Shown: positions 51,007 to 61,393, counted from the stretch's first letter. The stretch is DNA of 64,000 bases from Nocardia takedensis NBRC 100417 (GCF_000308695.1 NZ_BAGG01000064.1:43104-107103); one strand, 5' to 3'. The notes: generated from the letters alone by a model not told the origin. Program-made: numbers and translations.

Positions 51007-52260
51007 ATGAGCGAACGAACGCGGTGCGTCGTGGTGGGCGGCGGACCGGCGGGCATCGTGCTCGGGCTGCTGCTGGCCCGCGCCGGTGTCGAGGTGACGG
51101 TGCTGGAGAAGCACACCGACTTCCTGCGCGATTTCCGCGGCGACACCGTGCACCCGTCGACGCTGCGCCTGCTGGACGATCTGGGCCTCGGTGCGCGCTT
51201 CGCGGCCCTGCCGATCTCGCGGCTCGAGCAGATGCGGGTGCGCATCGGGTCGAGCACCGTCGTGATGGCCGACTTCCGCCGCATCCCCGGCCCGCACAAA
51301 TACCTCGCGATGGTGCCGCAGTGGGAGTTCCTCGACCTGCTCGCGCGCGCCGCCGCCGAGGAACCCGCGTTCACGTTGCGCACCGGGTGCGCCGTCACCG
51401 GCCTGCTGCGCGCCGAGGACGGACGCGTCACCGGCGTGCGCTACCGCGACGCCGACGACACCGCCCGCGAACTCACCGCCGATCTGACGGTGGGCTGCGA
51501 CGGGCGCTGGTCGGTGGTGCGACGGGCGGCCGACCTGCCCGTGATCTGCTTCGACATTCCGATGGACGTGTGGCAGATCCGCATCCCGAAGACCCACGCC
51601 GCCTACAGCGGCGAGGTGGTCGGCTGCTTCGGTCGAGGTCGGGTGGCGGTCACCATGGATCGCGGCGACTACTTCCAGACCGCCTACCTCATCGAGAAGG
51701 GCAGCGACACCGCGCGCCGGGCCCAACCGCTCGCCGACCTGCGCGCCGATCTGGCCGAGCTGCTGCGATTGCCCGGCGGGACAACGGAATACCCGCGGTC
51801 CTGGGACGAGGTGAAGTTGCTGCGCACCGAGATGAACCGTCTGCGACGCTGGTATGCCGACGGGCTGCTGTGTCTGGGCGACGCCGCGCACACCATGTCA
51901 CCGGTCGGCGGGGTCGGGGTGAACCTCGCCATCCAGGACGCCGTCGCCGCCGCCCGGATCCTGGCGGAACCGCTGCGCCGCGGCCGGGTGCGGACCGCGG
52001 ACCTGGCCCGCGTCCAGCGACGTCGCGCGTGGCCGACCGCCGTGACCCAGCGTTCGCAACTCGGCGAACACGACATGCTCCTGCGCCCCGCGCTGGCCCG
52101 CACCTTGGACGAGGACCGCCTACCTGTCCCGGTGCGGGCGCTGCGACGCGTGCCGATGCTGCGCGGAGTCAGCGCCTACCTCGGCGGCATCGGGGTACGC
52201 CCCGAGCGCGCCCCGGATTTCGCTCGCCGACCCGAACCCGACACCGTTTCGGACAGTTGA
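51007..52260 (+). CDS. FAD-dependent aromatic-type monooxygenase/oxidoreductase
   Basis: A 417-residue group A flavoprotein: FAD motif VVVGGGPAGIVLGLLLARAG, the DG-type motif in LTVGCDGRWSVVRRAADL, and GD motif LLCLGDAAHTMSPVGGVGVN. Such enzymes hydroxylate aromatic or polyketide substrates using NAD(P)H. The C-terminal thioredoxin-like domain of some relatives is absent. The start is ATG 51007. The divergent TetR gene suggests an inducible detoxification function. It is convergent with rox. Confidence 0.83.
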   Translation: MSERTRCVVVGGGPAGIVLGLLLARAGVEVTVLEKHTDFLRDFRGDTVHPSTLRLLDDLGLGARFAALPISRLEQMRVRIGSSTVVMADFRRIPGPHKYLAMVPQWEFLDLLARAAAEEPAFTLRTGCAVTGLLRAEDGRVTGVRYRDADDTARELTADLTVGCDGRWSVVRRAADLPVICFDIPMDVWQIRIPKTHAAYSGEVVGCFGRGRVAVTMDRGDYFQTAYLIEKGSDTARRAQPLADLRADLAELLRLPGGTTEYPRSWDEVKLLRTEMNRLRRWYADGLLCLGDAAHTMSPVGGVGVNLAIQDAVAAARILAEPLRRGRVRTADLARVQRRRAWPTAVTQRSQLGEHDMLLRPALARTLDEDRLPVPVRALRRVPMLRGVSAYLGGIGVRPERAPDFARRPEPDTVSDS

Positions 52261-52314
52261 GCCTCCGCACGGCGGCGGGTCGGATCGGCCGCTGGCTCCG
52301 ACGCAGAGCCGGAT

Positions 52315-53733
<1,419 letters not shown>

Positions 53734-53782
53734 TCACACTCCCTGTTCCGCGGGCTGTTTGCCCTGAGGTGGGAGATTCTGC

Positions 53783-53821
53783 AACGCACCCGGGGTCTTG
53801 CGGCAAGGCCCCGGGTGCGTT
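53783..53821. promoter_or_regulatory. Rifamycin-associated element (RAE) in an extended palindrome
   Basis: The core GGGGTCTTGCGGCAAGGCCC (from 53792) fits the inverted-repeat RAE found ahead of rifamycin-inactivating genes of actinomycetes. It is flanked by perfect 13-base arms (53783-53795 and 53809-53821, arm AACGCACCCGGGG), making a 39-base near-perfect palindrome. It lies upstream of rox and downstream of the prsW-type gene. A plain terminator is less likely because no T-run follows. Confidence 0.8.
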
Positions 53822-53890
53822 ATACGTTGAAGAGGGGAAAGCTACGCGCCCACGTGTTCGGCGGATCGCGCCGAGGGCGAAGCACACGAT

Positions 53891-55087
53891 TCACAGCCGC
53901 ACCGGCAACAGGGCCTCGGTGACAGGACGCCCATCGCGCAGCCGAGATACCTCGGCGCGAGCGAATGCCACCCGGGGAGTCTCAGCGCCTCGATCGGTGG
54001 CGAGCGCGTCGGCCAGATCGCAGACCGCCTCCAGCACGTAGCCGTGTCGCCCGCGTTCGGCGCGATCGCGGCCCGCGCGCCGAAACGCGCGCCGCGCTTT
54101 GGCGTTTCCGCACGCGGCCGCGGACTCTTCGCTGGTCACGAATCCGGCCGCCACCTCGGGTGCGAGGATCTCGGCGAGAAAACGGCGTTCACGCGGAACG
54201 GTCAGCGCGAAGACGCGCACGGCCACCACCAGGGCCACCACGGTGATCCCCACGATGAATCCCAGAACGGCGATGTTGCTTTCGCCGGCGAAGTTGGCCA
54301 TCGAATCCCACAATCCGTGCAGCAGCATGGGCACCGCGATCAGCAGCAGTCCGCGCCCGACGCGGCGAGGTTCGGCCGGGCGGCCGAGCAGATAGACCAG
54401 GCCGACGCAGAACAGCGCGGTGTAGAGGATGTGTCCCGCGGTGCCGGTGGCGACGCGCAGTATCACCGTCGACAAGGCCGCCTCGACCTGGTCGGCGCCG
54501 AAGCGCGCAGCGCCGGAGTTCATGCCGTAGGAGATGTCCTCGATGATCTCGAAGCCCAGGCCGAGGAACGCGCCGAGAATGAAGCCGTCGAAGGCCGTTC
54601 GCACCAGACGCGGGGCCAGGGCGATCAACAGCAACAGCCCGAATCCCTTGGCGGTCTCCTCGGTGAACGGTGCGGCCAGGCCCGCACCCCAGTCCTGGGC
54701 CCAGGCATGGCCGAAAAGCTTGCCGTAGATGCTGATCAGGGCGTCGTTGGCGTAGGCGGCCATCGACCAGGTGGCCGCGAAACCGCCCCAGAGGAACGCC
54801 GTGGCGAGCAGTTTGATCGGCTGGCGGGCATAGCGGTCGATGTGCTGGGTGAACCACCAGAAGATCGCGCCGTAGACGGCGAACACCAGCGCGGTGACCA
54901 GGATGGCCCTCGAGTAGGCGTGGTAGGTGCTACCGATCCGGTCGAAGAACAGCAGCGCGCCGGACCCGGTGAGCAGCGCGTAGACCCAGAACGCGAGGTT
55001 GCGGGGTTGGTAGAAGGTGAACGTACGCCCCCACCCGGAATCCTCGATGGCGAGAAAGCGCGCCTCCGCCGGATCTGTGGTGCTCAT
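53891..55087 (-). CDS. PrsW-family intramembrane metalloprotease
   Basis: A 398-residue membrane protein with about nine helices (35-280). Family motifs are all present: E143-E144 in PFTEETAKGFG, E180 and E183 in GFEIIEDISYG, H219 in GTAGHILYTA and H257 in LLHGLWDS. PrsW-type proteases cut membrane-bound anti-sigma factors or similar clients. The cytoplasmic C-terminal 100 residues are variable. The ATG at 55087 overlaps the upstream gene stop by four bases. The substrate may be the coupled protein or a distant anti-sigma factor; no sigma gene is nearby. Confidence 0.86.
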   Translation of the reverse strand: MSTTDPAEARFLAIEDSGWGRTFTFYQPRNLAFWVYALLTGSGALLFFDRIGSTYHAYSRAILVTALVFAVYGAIFWWFTQHIDRYARQPIKLLATAFLWGGFAATWSMAAYANDALISIYGKLFGHAWAQDWGAGLAAPFTEETAKGFGLLLLIALAPRLVRTAFDGFILGAFLGLGFEIIEDISYGMNSGAARFGADQVEAALSTVILRVATGTAGHILYTALFCVGLVYLLGRPAEPRRVGRGLLLIAVPMLLHGLWDSMANFAGESNIAVLGFIVGITVVALVVAVRVFALTVPRERRFLAEILAPEVAAGFVTSEESAAACGNAKARRAFRRAGRDRAERGRHGYVLEAVCDLADALATDRGAETPRVAFARAEVSRLRDGRPVTEALLPVRL

Positions 55088-55749
55088 CCGGCCTCCTGCG
55101 GGAGTTCGCCGACGCTCGCGATCATCCGACCGACTTCGGTGAGCAGGTCCTGTGCGGGCTCGGGTGGACCGACGGCGACGATCTCGACACCGGTTCCGTC
55201 GATCACGTACGCGGCCAACACGCCGTCCGCGCCCGTGGCCCCGTATTTGGTGAGCAGTCCCGGTTCCCCGGTCCGCGCGGTGATCGGCGCCGGGTCGCCG
55301 GTCGCGGTGAACGGGGCTCGGAGGGCCGCGTCGGTGCGTTCGATGCGATCCAGCAACGCGGCCGGGTCACCGCTGAATTCTCCCGTGCGCACGACGAATT
55401 GGATGCCGCCGCGGGCCAGGACCGCCCCGGGCGGGTAGCCCTTGCCGGTGGGTTCGTCATCGCGGCGCTCGCCGCTGACCAGCGACCAACCCTCCGCGGC
55501 GGTGAATCCGATCCCACCCTGCACCGCGATGACCTCACCGGCCGAGGTGACGTCGGTCTCGGAGATCGCGCCGTCGAGATCGGGCAGCAGCACCCCTTGC
55601 AGAAGGGCCAGTGCCAACACCACCAACGCGGGCAGCAGGGTCCGCTTGTCCATGCCCAGCCAACGGCGGTCGGCTGGAACCCAGCGGTCACCGGGATCGA
55701 AATACTCTGCCGAGATCCTCGTCTCGTCGTCCCGTGTGTGCGTGCCCAC
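55084..55749 (-). CDS. Single-pass membrane protein coupled to PrsW-type protease
   Basis: A 221-residue protein of unknown family: a cytoplasmic N-terminus (1-35, with RWVPADRRWLG), one membrane helix at about 37-56 (LLPALVVLALALLQGVLLPD) and an extracytoplasmic domain of about 160 residues (GGIGFTAAEGWSLVSGE, GIQFVVRTGEFSGDPAALLD). The arrangement is that of an integral anchored domain and could be a client or partner of the protease. The start is GTG 55749; stop and next start overlap (ATGA). Confidence 0.75.
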   Translation of the reverse strand: MGTHTRDDETRISAEYFDPGDRWVPADRRWLGMDKRTLLPALVVLALALLQGVLLPDLDGAISETDVTSAGEVIAVQGGIGFTAAEGWSLVSGERRDDEPTGKGYPPGAVLARGGIQFVVRTGEFSGDPAALLDRIERTDAALRAPFTATGDPAPITARTGEPGLLTKYGATGADGVLAAYVIDGTGVEIVAVGPPEPAQDLLTEVGRMIASVGELPQEAG

Positions 55750-55821
55750 GCCACCCTCCGATCTTGGATGGGGTCACGATAGCCTGAGATTCGCCGGCGG
55801 GCCGAGTTCGGGCTACGGAGA

Positions 55822-56439
55822 TCAGCGGGAGGCGCGCGAGTATTCGGCGGTCAACCACTCGGGGAATTCGGTGAGATCGGCCAGCACGACGTGGGCGCCG
55901 GCCCGCCACAGTTGTTCGGCCGTGCACGGTCCGGTGGTGACGCCGACGGCGCGGACCTCGGCGGCGCGCGCGCCGATCATGTCCCCGGTGTGGTCGCCGA
56001 CGAAGACGGTGGCGGCGTGGGCGCTCAGCGCCTCGGCCTTGCCCGCCGACCACAGGTCGCCGATGACGGTGTCGACCTGCCAGCGCAGCGCCGCGACGTG
56101 CAGTTCGGCGTGCGGTTGGTGTTTGCCGGTGACGACCAGGATCTGTCCGCCCAGTGCGCGCACGGCCGCCAACGCCTCGCCCGCGCCCGCCATCGGCAGG
56201 ATCTCGGGGACGACCGAGGGATACATCTCGCGGTAGCGGGTGACCATCGCCGGGATCAGGTCGGTGGGTGCGCCCGCCTCGGCGAGCATCTGGGCCAGCG
56301 GCGGGCCGAGGCGGGTGGCGAATCGCGCGCCGTGCAGGTCGATCCCGAATTCGGCGCCGAGGATGTCGATGGCGCGCGCGACGCCGGGTCGCGAATCGAT
56401 CAGCGTCATATCCAGGTCGAAACCCACCGTGAAGCTCAC
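55822..56439 (-). CDS. HAD-family phosphatase
   Basis: A 205-residue haloacid-dehalogenase hydrolase: motif I DLDMTLIDS (nucleophile and acid aspartates), motif II LVVTGK, motif III lysine in SAGKAEAL, and motif IV VFVGDHTGDMIGARAA. The helical cap lies between motifs I and II, as in phosphoglycolate-phosphatase-like proteins. Substrate unknown. The start is GTG 56439, the first codon before the conserved strand. Confidence 0.86.
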   Translation of the reverse strand: MSFTVGFDLDMTLIDSRPGVARAIDILGAEFGIDLHGARFATRLGPPLAQMLAEAGAPTDLIPAMVTRYREMYPSVVPEILPMAGAGEALAAVRALGGQILVVTGKHQPHAELHVAALRWQVDTVIGDLWSAGKAEALSAHAATVFVGDHTGDMIGARAAEVRAVGVTTGPCTAEQLWRAGAHVVLADLTEFPEWLTAEYSRASR

Positions 56440-56465
56440 CGATCGACTCTATCCCGGTGCGCGGT

Positions 56466-58115
56466 TCAGCGTCCGCCCGGCGGAACAGGTGCGCGGGCGT
56501 CGAGGTTCTCGCTCGCGTCGTCGACGGGTTCGTCGGGCCGCCACGCCGCTCGCACGCCGGGAACCCCGCTCTCCACCACGTAACTGGCGCGGGTGGTGAT
56601 CGGCGCGCCGGGACGCGACACGTACGGCACGACCCGGAAGTCGGTGCGCCACAGTCGATGATCGAGTTCGACGCGGACGTAGCCGCGTTGGGCGTTGAAG
56701 AATTTCAGGTCGGGGTTGGCGGCGAGCAGGGTGCGTCCGGTGGCGTTCATGTCCGCGCCGTCGCGACCGGTGGTGATGGAGGTGCCGATGAACTCCGCGC
56801 CCACGACCGGGGAATCGGGGGTGTCGCGGCGCAGGTCGAGCGCGCAGTTCTGGTGGCGGTCGCCGGTGATGACGACGAGGTCGTCCACGCCGCGCTCGGC
56901 GGCCGCGCCGAGGACGGCGTCGCGGTCGGCGACGTAGCCGTCCCACGCGTCGGTGCCGACCACCGTTCCCGCGCCGGGGTCGTAGTCGGTCTGCCCCATC
57001 GAGACCTGGTTGCCGATGATCTGCCAGCGCGCGGCGGATCGGGTGAGGCCCTCGACGAGCCAGTCCCGTTGGGGCGCGCCGAGGATCGTGCGGTCGGCGG
57101 ACAGGCGCTCGGCGCAGTCGCGCACCAGGTTGCCGTCGCCGCACGCCTGGGCGGTGCGGTGCTGACGTGTGTCGAGCATGGTGAGTTCGGCCAGGTTCCC
57201 GAAGGGGAGGCGGCGGTGCAAGCGCATCGCGGGGCCCGCGGGCAGTTGCGCCAGGCGCAGTGGTTGATGTTCGTACATGGCCTGGAACGCGGCGGCGCGG
57301 CGGCGTCGGTACAGCCACGGCAGGCGGTGGACGTCGAATCCGGTGCCGGGTCGGTCACCGGCCCAGTTGTTGTCGAGTTCGTGGTCGTCGAGGGTGACCA
57401 CCCACGGGAACGCGGCGTGCGCGGCGCGCAGTGGGGCTTCGGCTTTGGCCAGGGCGTAGAGCAGGCGGTAACCGGGCAGGTCGACGGCCTCGTCGGTCAG
57501 TTTGCGCGGCAGCGGCCCGTCCTGTCGGCCGCGCATCCAGGCTTTCTCGTAGATGTAGTCGCCCAGGTGCACGACCAGGTCGAGGTCCTCGGCGGCCAGA
57601 TGGTCGTAGGCGGTGAAGTAGCCCGAATTCCAGGACTGGCAGGAGGCGAAGGCGAAGCGCAGTCGTTCGGTGGCCGCGCCGAGGGCGGGCGCGGTGCGGG
57701 TGCGTCCGACCGGGGACACCGCCGTGCCCGCGCGGAAGCGGTAGAAGTACCAGCGGTCGGGTTGCAGGCCGTGGATCTCGGGGTGCACGCTGTGGCCGAG
57801 TTCGCGGGTGGCCAGGACGCTGCCGCGGGTGACGACGTGGCGGAACGCCTCGTCGTGGGCGAGTTCGTAGTCGACGCTGACGGGCGCCAGGGGCATGCCG
57901 CCGAGACCGTCGGGTGCCAGGGGATCGGGGGCCAGTCGGGTCCACAGCACCACGCCGTCGGCGGCGGGGTCACCGGAGGCCACGCCCAGGGAGAACGGGT
58001 CGCCCAACCGGCGGGGCGCGGGGTGGGGTGCGCTCGCGCCGGTGACGGCGCCCGCGAGCACCGCCGCCGACGCGGCGGTGCCCAGACGCAGGAGATGCCG
58101 GCGAGACAAGACCAT
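56466..58115 (-). CDS. phoD: PhoD-type alkaline phosphatase/phosphodiesterase, Tat-exported
   Basis: A 549-residue secreted metallophosphoesterase. A twin-arginine signal (SRRHLLRLG at 4-12, hydrophobic region to about 32) is followed by an Ig-like N-terminal domain (DPFSLGVASGDPAADGVVLW) and the metallophosphatase domain: FASCQSWNSGYFTAYDHLA, DLVVHLGDYIYE, VVTLDDHELDNNW and VITGDRHQN. PhoD enzymes need calcium and iron and release phosphate from mono- and diesters outside the cell. The start is ATG 58115. No Pho box was recognised upstream, though the region is short. Confidence 0.9.
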   Translation of the reverse strand: MVLSRRHLLRLGTAASAAVLAGAVTGASAPHPAPRRLGDPFSLGVASGDPAADGVVLWTRLAPDPLAPDGLGGMPLAPVSVDYELAHDEAFRHVVTRGSVLATRELGHSVHPEIHGLQPDRWYFYRFRAGTAVSPVGRTRTAPALGAATERLRFAFASCQSWNSGYFTAYDHLAAEDLDLVVHLGDYIYEKAWMRGRQDGPLPRKLTDEAVDLPGYRLLYALAKAEAPLRAAHAAFPWVVTLDDHELDNNWAGDRPGTGFDVHRLPWLYRRRRAAAFQAMYEHQPLRLAQLPAGPAMRLHRRLPFGNLAELTMLDTRQHRTAQACGDGNLVRDCAERLSADRTILGAPQRDWLVEGLTRSAARWQIIGNQVSMGQTDYDPGAGTVVGTDAWDGYVADRDAVLGAAAERGVDDLVVITGDRHQNCALDLRRDTPDSPVVGAEFIGTSITTGRDGADMNATGRTLLAANPDLKFFNAQRGYVRVELDHRLWRTDFRVVPYVSRPGAPITTRASYVVESGVPGVRAAWRPDEPVDDASENLDARAPVPPGGR

Positions 58116-58197
58116 GACCCAGCCTAGATCAGGCGGAGATCTTGCCTCCGACTATGCCGCTGACCGGGGGTTTATCCCGAGGTAGGGGTGGTCGGGC

Positions 58198-58371
58198 TCA
58201 CAGGCAGACCACCACGCTGCCCAGAGGCACGCAGATGGCGATGGAACCGGTCTGGGTCACTCCGGGCAGTTGTGCCGAGGGGGTGGCCGCGGAGGCGGCG
58301 GGCGCGGCGATCGCGCCCAGCGACAGGGCGATGGCGGCCACGGCGGCCGCTCTCTTGGCTTTGCTGGACAT
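58198..58371 (-). CDS. Small secreted peptide with two C-terminal cysteines
   Basis: A 57-residue frame with a signal peptide: M-S-S-K-A-K-R start, hydrophobic 8-27, and cleavage probably after PAASA (27) or one or two residues beyond. The mature part is only about 28-30 residues and ends ICVPLGSVVVCL, with two cysteines nine residues apart that may form one disulfide. ATG 58371 is preceded by GAAGGA at suitable distance. Small secreted proteins with a similar ending occur in Nocardia as far as I recall; the function is unknown. It lies between phoD and the gene-free stretch 58372-58947. Confidence 0.65.
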   Translation of the reverse strand: MSSKAKRAAAVAAIALSLGAIAAPAASAATPSAQLPGVTQTGSIAICVPLGSVVVCL

Positions 58372-58947
58372 GGCGCATCCTTCGTGTCGATCGACTCGTT
58401 CTCCGGAATCTTGCGTTTCTCAGTGTTCGCTGTGGCTCGGCGAGATTCCAGACAAGAAAAGGTCACGGGCGCGTGGGCGGAATTCCGATGCGGTCTCGTC
58501 TGCGGGCGCGCGACGTTATCGGAATGGCATTGTCGAATGGTCTCGATATCGCGCGAACGGAATGAAGGGGCCCGTCCCGGCGTCGATCGCGAGCGTTTCC
58601 GAATCGCGATCGTACGGGCGATGGTCACCGCGATGGTTGACGATTTCGGAATCGAGGGATCTCGGGAAATCGGTGGCGTCGCGCGATCGAGTCGGACACA
58701 ATCGCCGATTCCTCCGCGTCGGCTCCCCGGGAGAACCGCTGTCTCGAATGTCGGATTATCCGGGGGTGTGAACGCCGGGTGTCGCTCGGGCGGGCGGGGA
58801 GGGAGCCCTTCGTCGGTGATTCACGTGGAACCCCCGGTGCACTCGATGCCGCTTCGGCTGAATTGCCGGAAGGTGTTGCCCGTCACCGCATCCGCGCGTT
58901 CGTTGCATCGTGTGCGCGATCGCGGCGGATGCGGCGGCGGGCGAATC
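58372..58947. other. 576-base stretch without a recognisable gene
   Basis: The sequence is visibly less G+C-rich than its surroundings and frames in it give arginine-rich translations with no family resemblance, no good start with ribosome binding site, and no membrane or signal character. It may carry the promoter of the small secreted peptide (leftward). I see no RNA gene, repeat or insertion-sequence end. Confidence 0.5.
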
Positions 58948-59355
58948 TCAGCCCTGGACCGGCGGAATCGGGAACGAGTGGTGTTCGTGGGCGATGACCC
59001 AGCGCCCGTGTTCGCGGCGCAGGCCGAAGCTCAGGCGCAGTCGGGCGGCGGGGTCGGCGGCGAAATCCTCGGCGGTGCCGCACAACAGCAGCGCGTAGGC
59101 GAAGGCGATATCGCCGCCGACCTCCACGTCCAGGGAGACGATCTCGAAATTCGCCCCGCGCGACTGCCATTCGAAGAATTCCGGCCAGACCGCGCGGTAG
59201 GCGTCTATTCCGCGTACGCCTTCGTGCGGCGGCGGCACATCGAACATGACGATGTCCTCGGCGTGGTCGGCGACGGTTGCCTCGATATCGCCCGCGTGGA
59301 CCGCCGCGGCCCATCGCTCGATCAGAATTCGGATCTGCTTCTCGTCCTGCGACAC
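58948..59355 (-). CDS. SgcJ/EcaC-like SnoaL-fold protein
   Basis: A 135-residue NTF2-like protein: IRILIERWAAAVHAGDIEAT, VADHAEDIVMFDVPPPHEG, GVRGIDAYRAVWPEFFEW and the closing RWVIAHEHHSFPIP. This is the pattern of the DUF4440/SgcJ family of small polyketide-modifying or unknown enzymes. GTG 59355 is chosen because AAAGGGGAC precedes it and the family begins at that point. Its role here is unknown; ssuD follows upstream with a 154-base gap. Confidence 0.78.
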   Translation of the reverse strand: MSQDEKQIRILIERWAAAVHAGDIEATVADHAEDIVMFDVPPPHEGVRGIDAYRAVWPEFFEWQSRGANFEIVSLDVEVGGDIAFAYALLLCGTAEDFAADPAARLRLSFGLRREHGRWVIAHEHHSFPIPPVQG

Positions 59356-59509
59356 CGCGGCCGTCCCCTTTCCGCACGGCCGCCGAGAGGTGCGGGCCGT
59401 GACTATCCGACGAGAGTGCCGAAAAGGCGACCGGGGCGCAACGGAAACGGCCGGTTCGGAACGAATTCGGTGTCGAATCCCAACCGGACTCGGTGATCCG
59501 CTACGAGAC

Positions 59510-60655
59510 TCAACTGCTCGACGCGGTGGCGAAGGGGGTGCCCACGGCGACCGCGCCCCGGCGGTGCGGGTGGCGCCACAGTCCGCGGCGTTCAAGGATC
59601 GGCAGGACGCCCTCACCGAACCAGTACGCCTCCTCGAGGTGCGGGTAGCCCGACAGGATGAAATGGCTGACGCCCGCTTCGGCATATTCCACCAGTCGGT
59701 CGGCCACCTCTTCGTGCGAGCCGACCAGGGCGGTGCCCGCGCCGCCGCGCACCAGGCCGACCCCGGCCCACAGGTTCGGGGCGATCTCGAGGCTGTCGGT
59801 GCGGCCGCCGTGCAACTCCAGCATGCGCCGCTGTCCCTCGGATTCGCTGCGCGCCAGATTCGCCTGCACGCGGGCGATGTCGGCGGGATCGATGCCGGCC
59901 AGCAGGCGATCGGCCTCGGCCCACGCCTGCTCGGCGGTGTCGCGGCTGATGACGTGCACGCGCAGACCGTAGTCGAGGACCCGGCCGTGGTCCACGGCCT
60001 GCGAACGCACCGCGTCCAGTTTCGCGGTGACGGCGGGGACCGGTTCGCCCCAGGTCAGGTAGGTGTCGGCGTAGCGGGCCGCGACGGGGAGCGCCGCGGC
60101 CGAGGACCCGCCGAAGAAGACGGGCGGCAGCGGGTCGGGACGGTTGGCCAGCAGCGCCCCGCGCACCCGCAGGTGCTCGCCCTCGAAGTCGACCGGGTCG
60201 GTGCGGGTCCACAGTTCGCGGACCACGTGCAGGAATTCCCCGGTGCGCGCGTAGCGCTGCTCTTTGTCGAGGAAGTCGCCGTAGGCCTGCTGTTCGTGGG
60301 GTTCGCCGCCGGTGACGACGTTGAGCAGCAACCGTCCGCGCGAATGTCGCTGGAAGGTGGCCGACATCTGCGCGGCCAGGGTCGGTGACACCAGGCCGGG
60401 GCGGAAGGCGACCAGGTATTTCAGCGTCTCGGTGGTCTCGACCATCATCGCGGTGGTCAGCCAGGCGTCCTCGCACCAAGCCCCGGTGGGGGTCAGCACC
60501 GCTTCGAATCCGTTGTCCTCCGCGGCCGCCCCGATCTGGTTGAGATAGCGCAGCGAGGCGGGACGGTCACCGGACATGAAGGTGCCGTGACCGCCCGCGA
60601 TCAGACCGCGGGAATCACCGTAGGTGGGCAGGAACCAGTGGAACGACAGACTCAT
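59510..60655 (-). CDS. ssuD: FMNH2-dependent alkanesulfonate monooxygenase
   Basis: A 381-residue LLM-class enzyme with the typical SsuD segments: FHWFLPTYGDSRG at the start (the F-x-P-T-x-G-D active-site loop), GFEAVLTPTGAWCEDAWLTT, LKYLVAFRPGLVSPTLAAQM, GRLLLNVVTGGEPHEQ and FILSGYPHLEEAYWFGEGV. It releases sulfite from alkanesulfonates using reduced flavin from a partner reductase, which is not in this window. It complements the ssuCBA importer 47 kb away. The start is ATG 60655 with GAGAGGAG. Confidence 0.9.
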   Translation of the reverse strand: MSLSFHWFLPTYGDSRGLIAGGHGTFMSGDRPASLRYLNQIGAAAEDNGFEAVLTPTGAWCEDAWLTTAMMVETTETLKYLVAFRPGLVSPTLAAQMSATFQRHSRGRLLLNVVTGGEPHEQQAYGDFLDKEQRYARTGEFLHVVRELWTRTDPVDFEGEHLRVRGALLANRPDPLPPVFFGGSSAAALPVAARYADTYLTWGEPVPAVTAKLDAVRSQAVDHGRVLDYGLRVHVISRDTAEQAWAEADRLLAGIDPADIARVQANLARSESEGQRRMLELHGGRTDSLEIAPNLWAGVGLVRGGAGTALVGSHEEVADRLVEYAEAGVSHFILSGYPHLEEAYWFGEGVLPILERRGLWRHPHRRGAVAVGTPFATASSS

Positions 60656-60765
60656 CGCGGTGCGCTCCTCTCAGGAGGGCCGGGGGGACAGCGATTTTCC
60701 ATGCTGCGTCCCCGACTACCGGCTGTCACCGGTTGCGACCAGCGTGATTCCAACCCGCGGGTACG

Positions 60766-61389
60766 TTATCGGCGCAGGCCGAGCAGGGTTTCGGCGACGA
60801 TGCGGATGTGGTCGAGGTATTCGGCGAACGCGGCGGGGGAGGCGTGCGAGCGGTCCAGCGCGCCGCGGGTCAGGGTGTGGCCGACGGTCTCGGCGACCAC
60901 GCGCACGGGTACCGGCGCGGTGACCGCGCCGCGCTCGAGTTGGCGCTCGAGGTAGCGGGCGAAGCGGCGGATGGGGCGCTCGGCGATCTCCTCGGCCAGC
61001 GGGGTCAGCGCCGGGTCGACCGCGCCGCGTTCCTCGATCAGCCGCAGCAGGGGGCCAGCGGCGCGTACGGCCTCGGCGAAGGACTCGATGGTGGCGCGCA
61101 GCATGTCGCGCGGGTCCTCGACGGCGTCTCCGGGTTCCTGGGCGGCGAGGAAATCGTCGCGGACGCGCAGGGCCAGCGCCTGGAAGATCTCCTCCTTGGA
61201 GGCGAAGTACACGTACAGGGTGGCCCGCGAGACCCCGGCAGCGGCGGTGATGGCGGCGACGGTGGTGGCGGTGTAGCCGCGTTGGACGAAGACCCGCGCC
61301 GCGGCGTCGAGCAGGGCGCGGTGGCGGTCGGTGTCGGACCGTTCGCGCGCGGCACGTACCGCCCAGGTGGAGTGGGTCACCCCGCCCAT
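60766..61389 (-). CDS. TetR/AcrR family regulator of the acyl-CoA carboxylase gene
   Basis: A 207-residue repressor: HRALLDAAARVFVQRGYTAT, TVAAITAAAGVSRATLYVYF, then a TetR_C domain. It could start at ATG 61389 or GTG 61380. It is divergent from the fused carboxylase gene (61431), and a 24-base palindrome in the 41-base gap is almost certainly its operator. Repression is probably relieved by an acyl-CoA or related ligand, by analogy with other carboxylase-linked TetR proteins. Confidence 0.86.
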   Translation of the reverse strand: MGGVTHSTWAVRAARERSDTDRHRALLDAAARVFVQRGYTATTVAAITAAAGVSRATLYVYFASKEEIFQALALRVRDDFLAAQEPGDAVEDPRDMLRATIESFAEAVRAAGPLLRLIEERGAVDPALTPLAEEIAERPIRRFARYLERQLERGAVTAPVPVRVVAETVGHTLTRGALDRSHASPAAFAEYLDHIRIVAETLLGLRR

Positions 61390-61393
61390 CGTG

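Noticed and set aside
53783..53821. Simple rho-independent terminator for the prsW-type gene
   Set aside because: Stem is long enough, but there is no following T-run and the core sequence matches the rifamycin-associated element upstream of rox, so a regulatory role is preferred.
58142..58771. Plus-strand frame of 209 codons in the gene-poor stretch
   Set aside because: It overlaps the secreted peptide gene antisense, has no good start signal and an arginine/serine-rich translation without resemblance to known proteins.
60656..60765. SAM or other sulfur-related riboswitch upstream of ssuD
   Set aside because: The only pairing seen is a short CCGG-rich hairpin, without the conserved loops of known SAM riboswitch classes.
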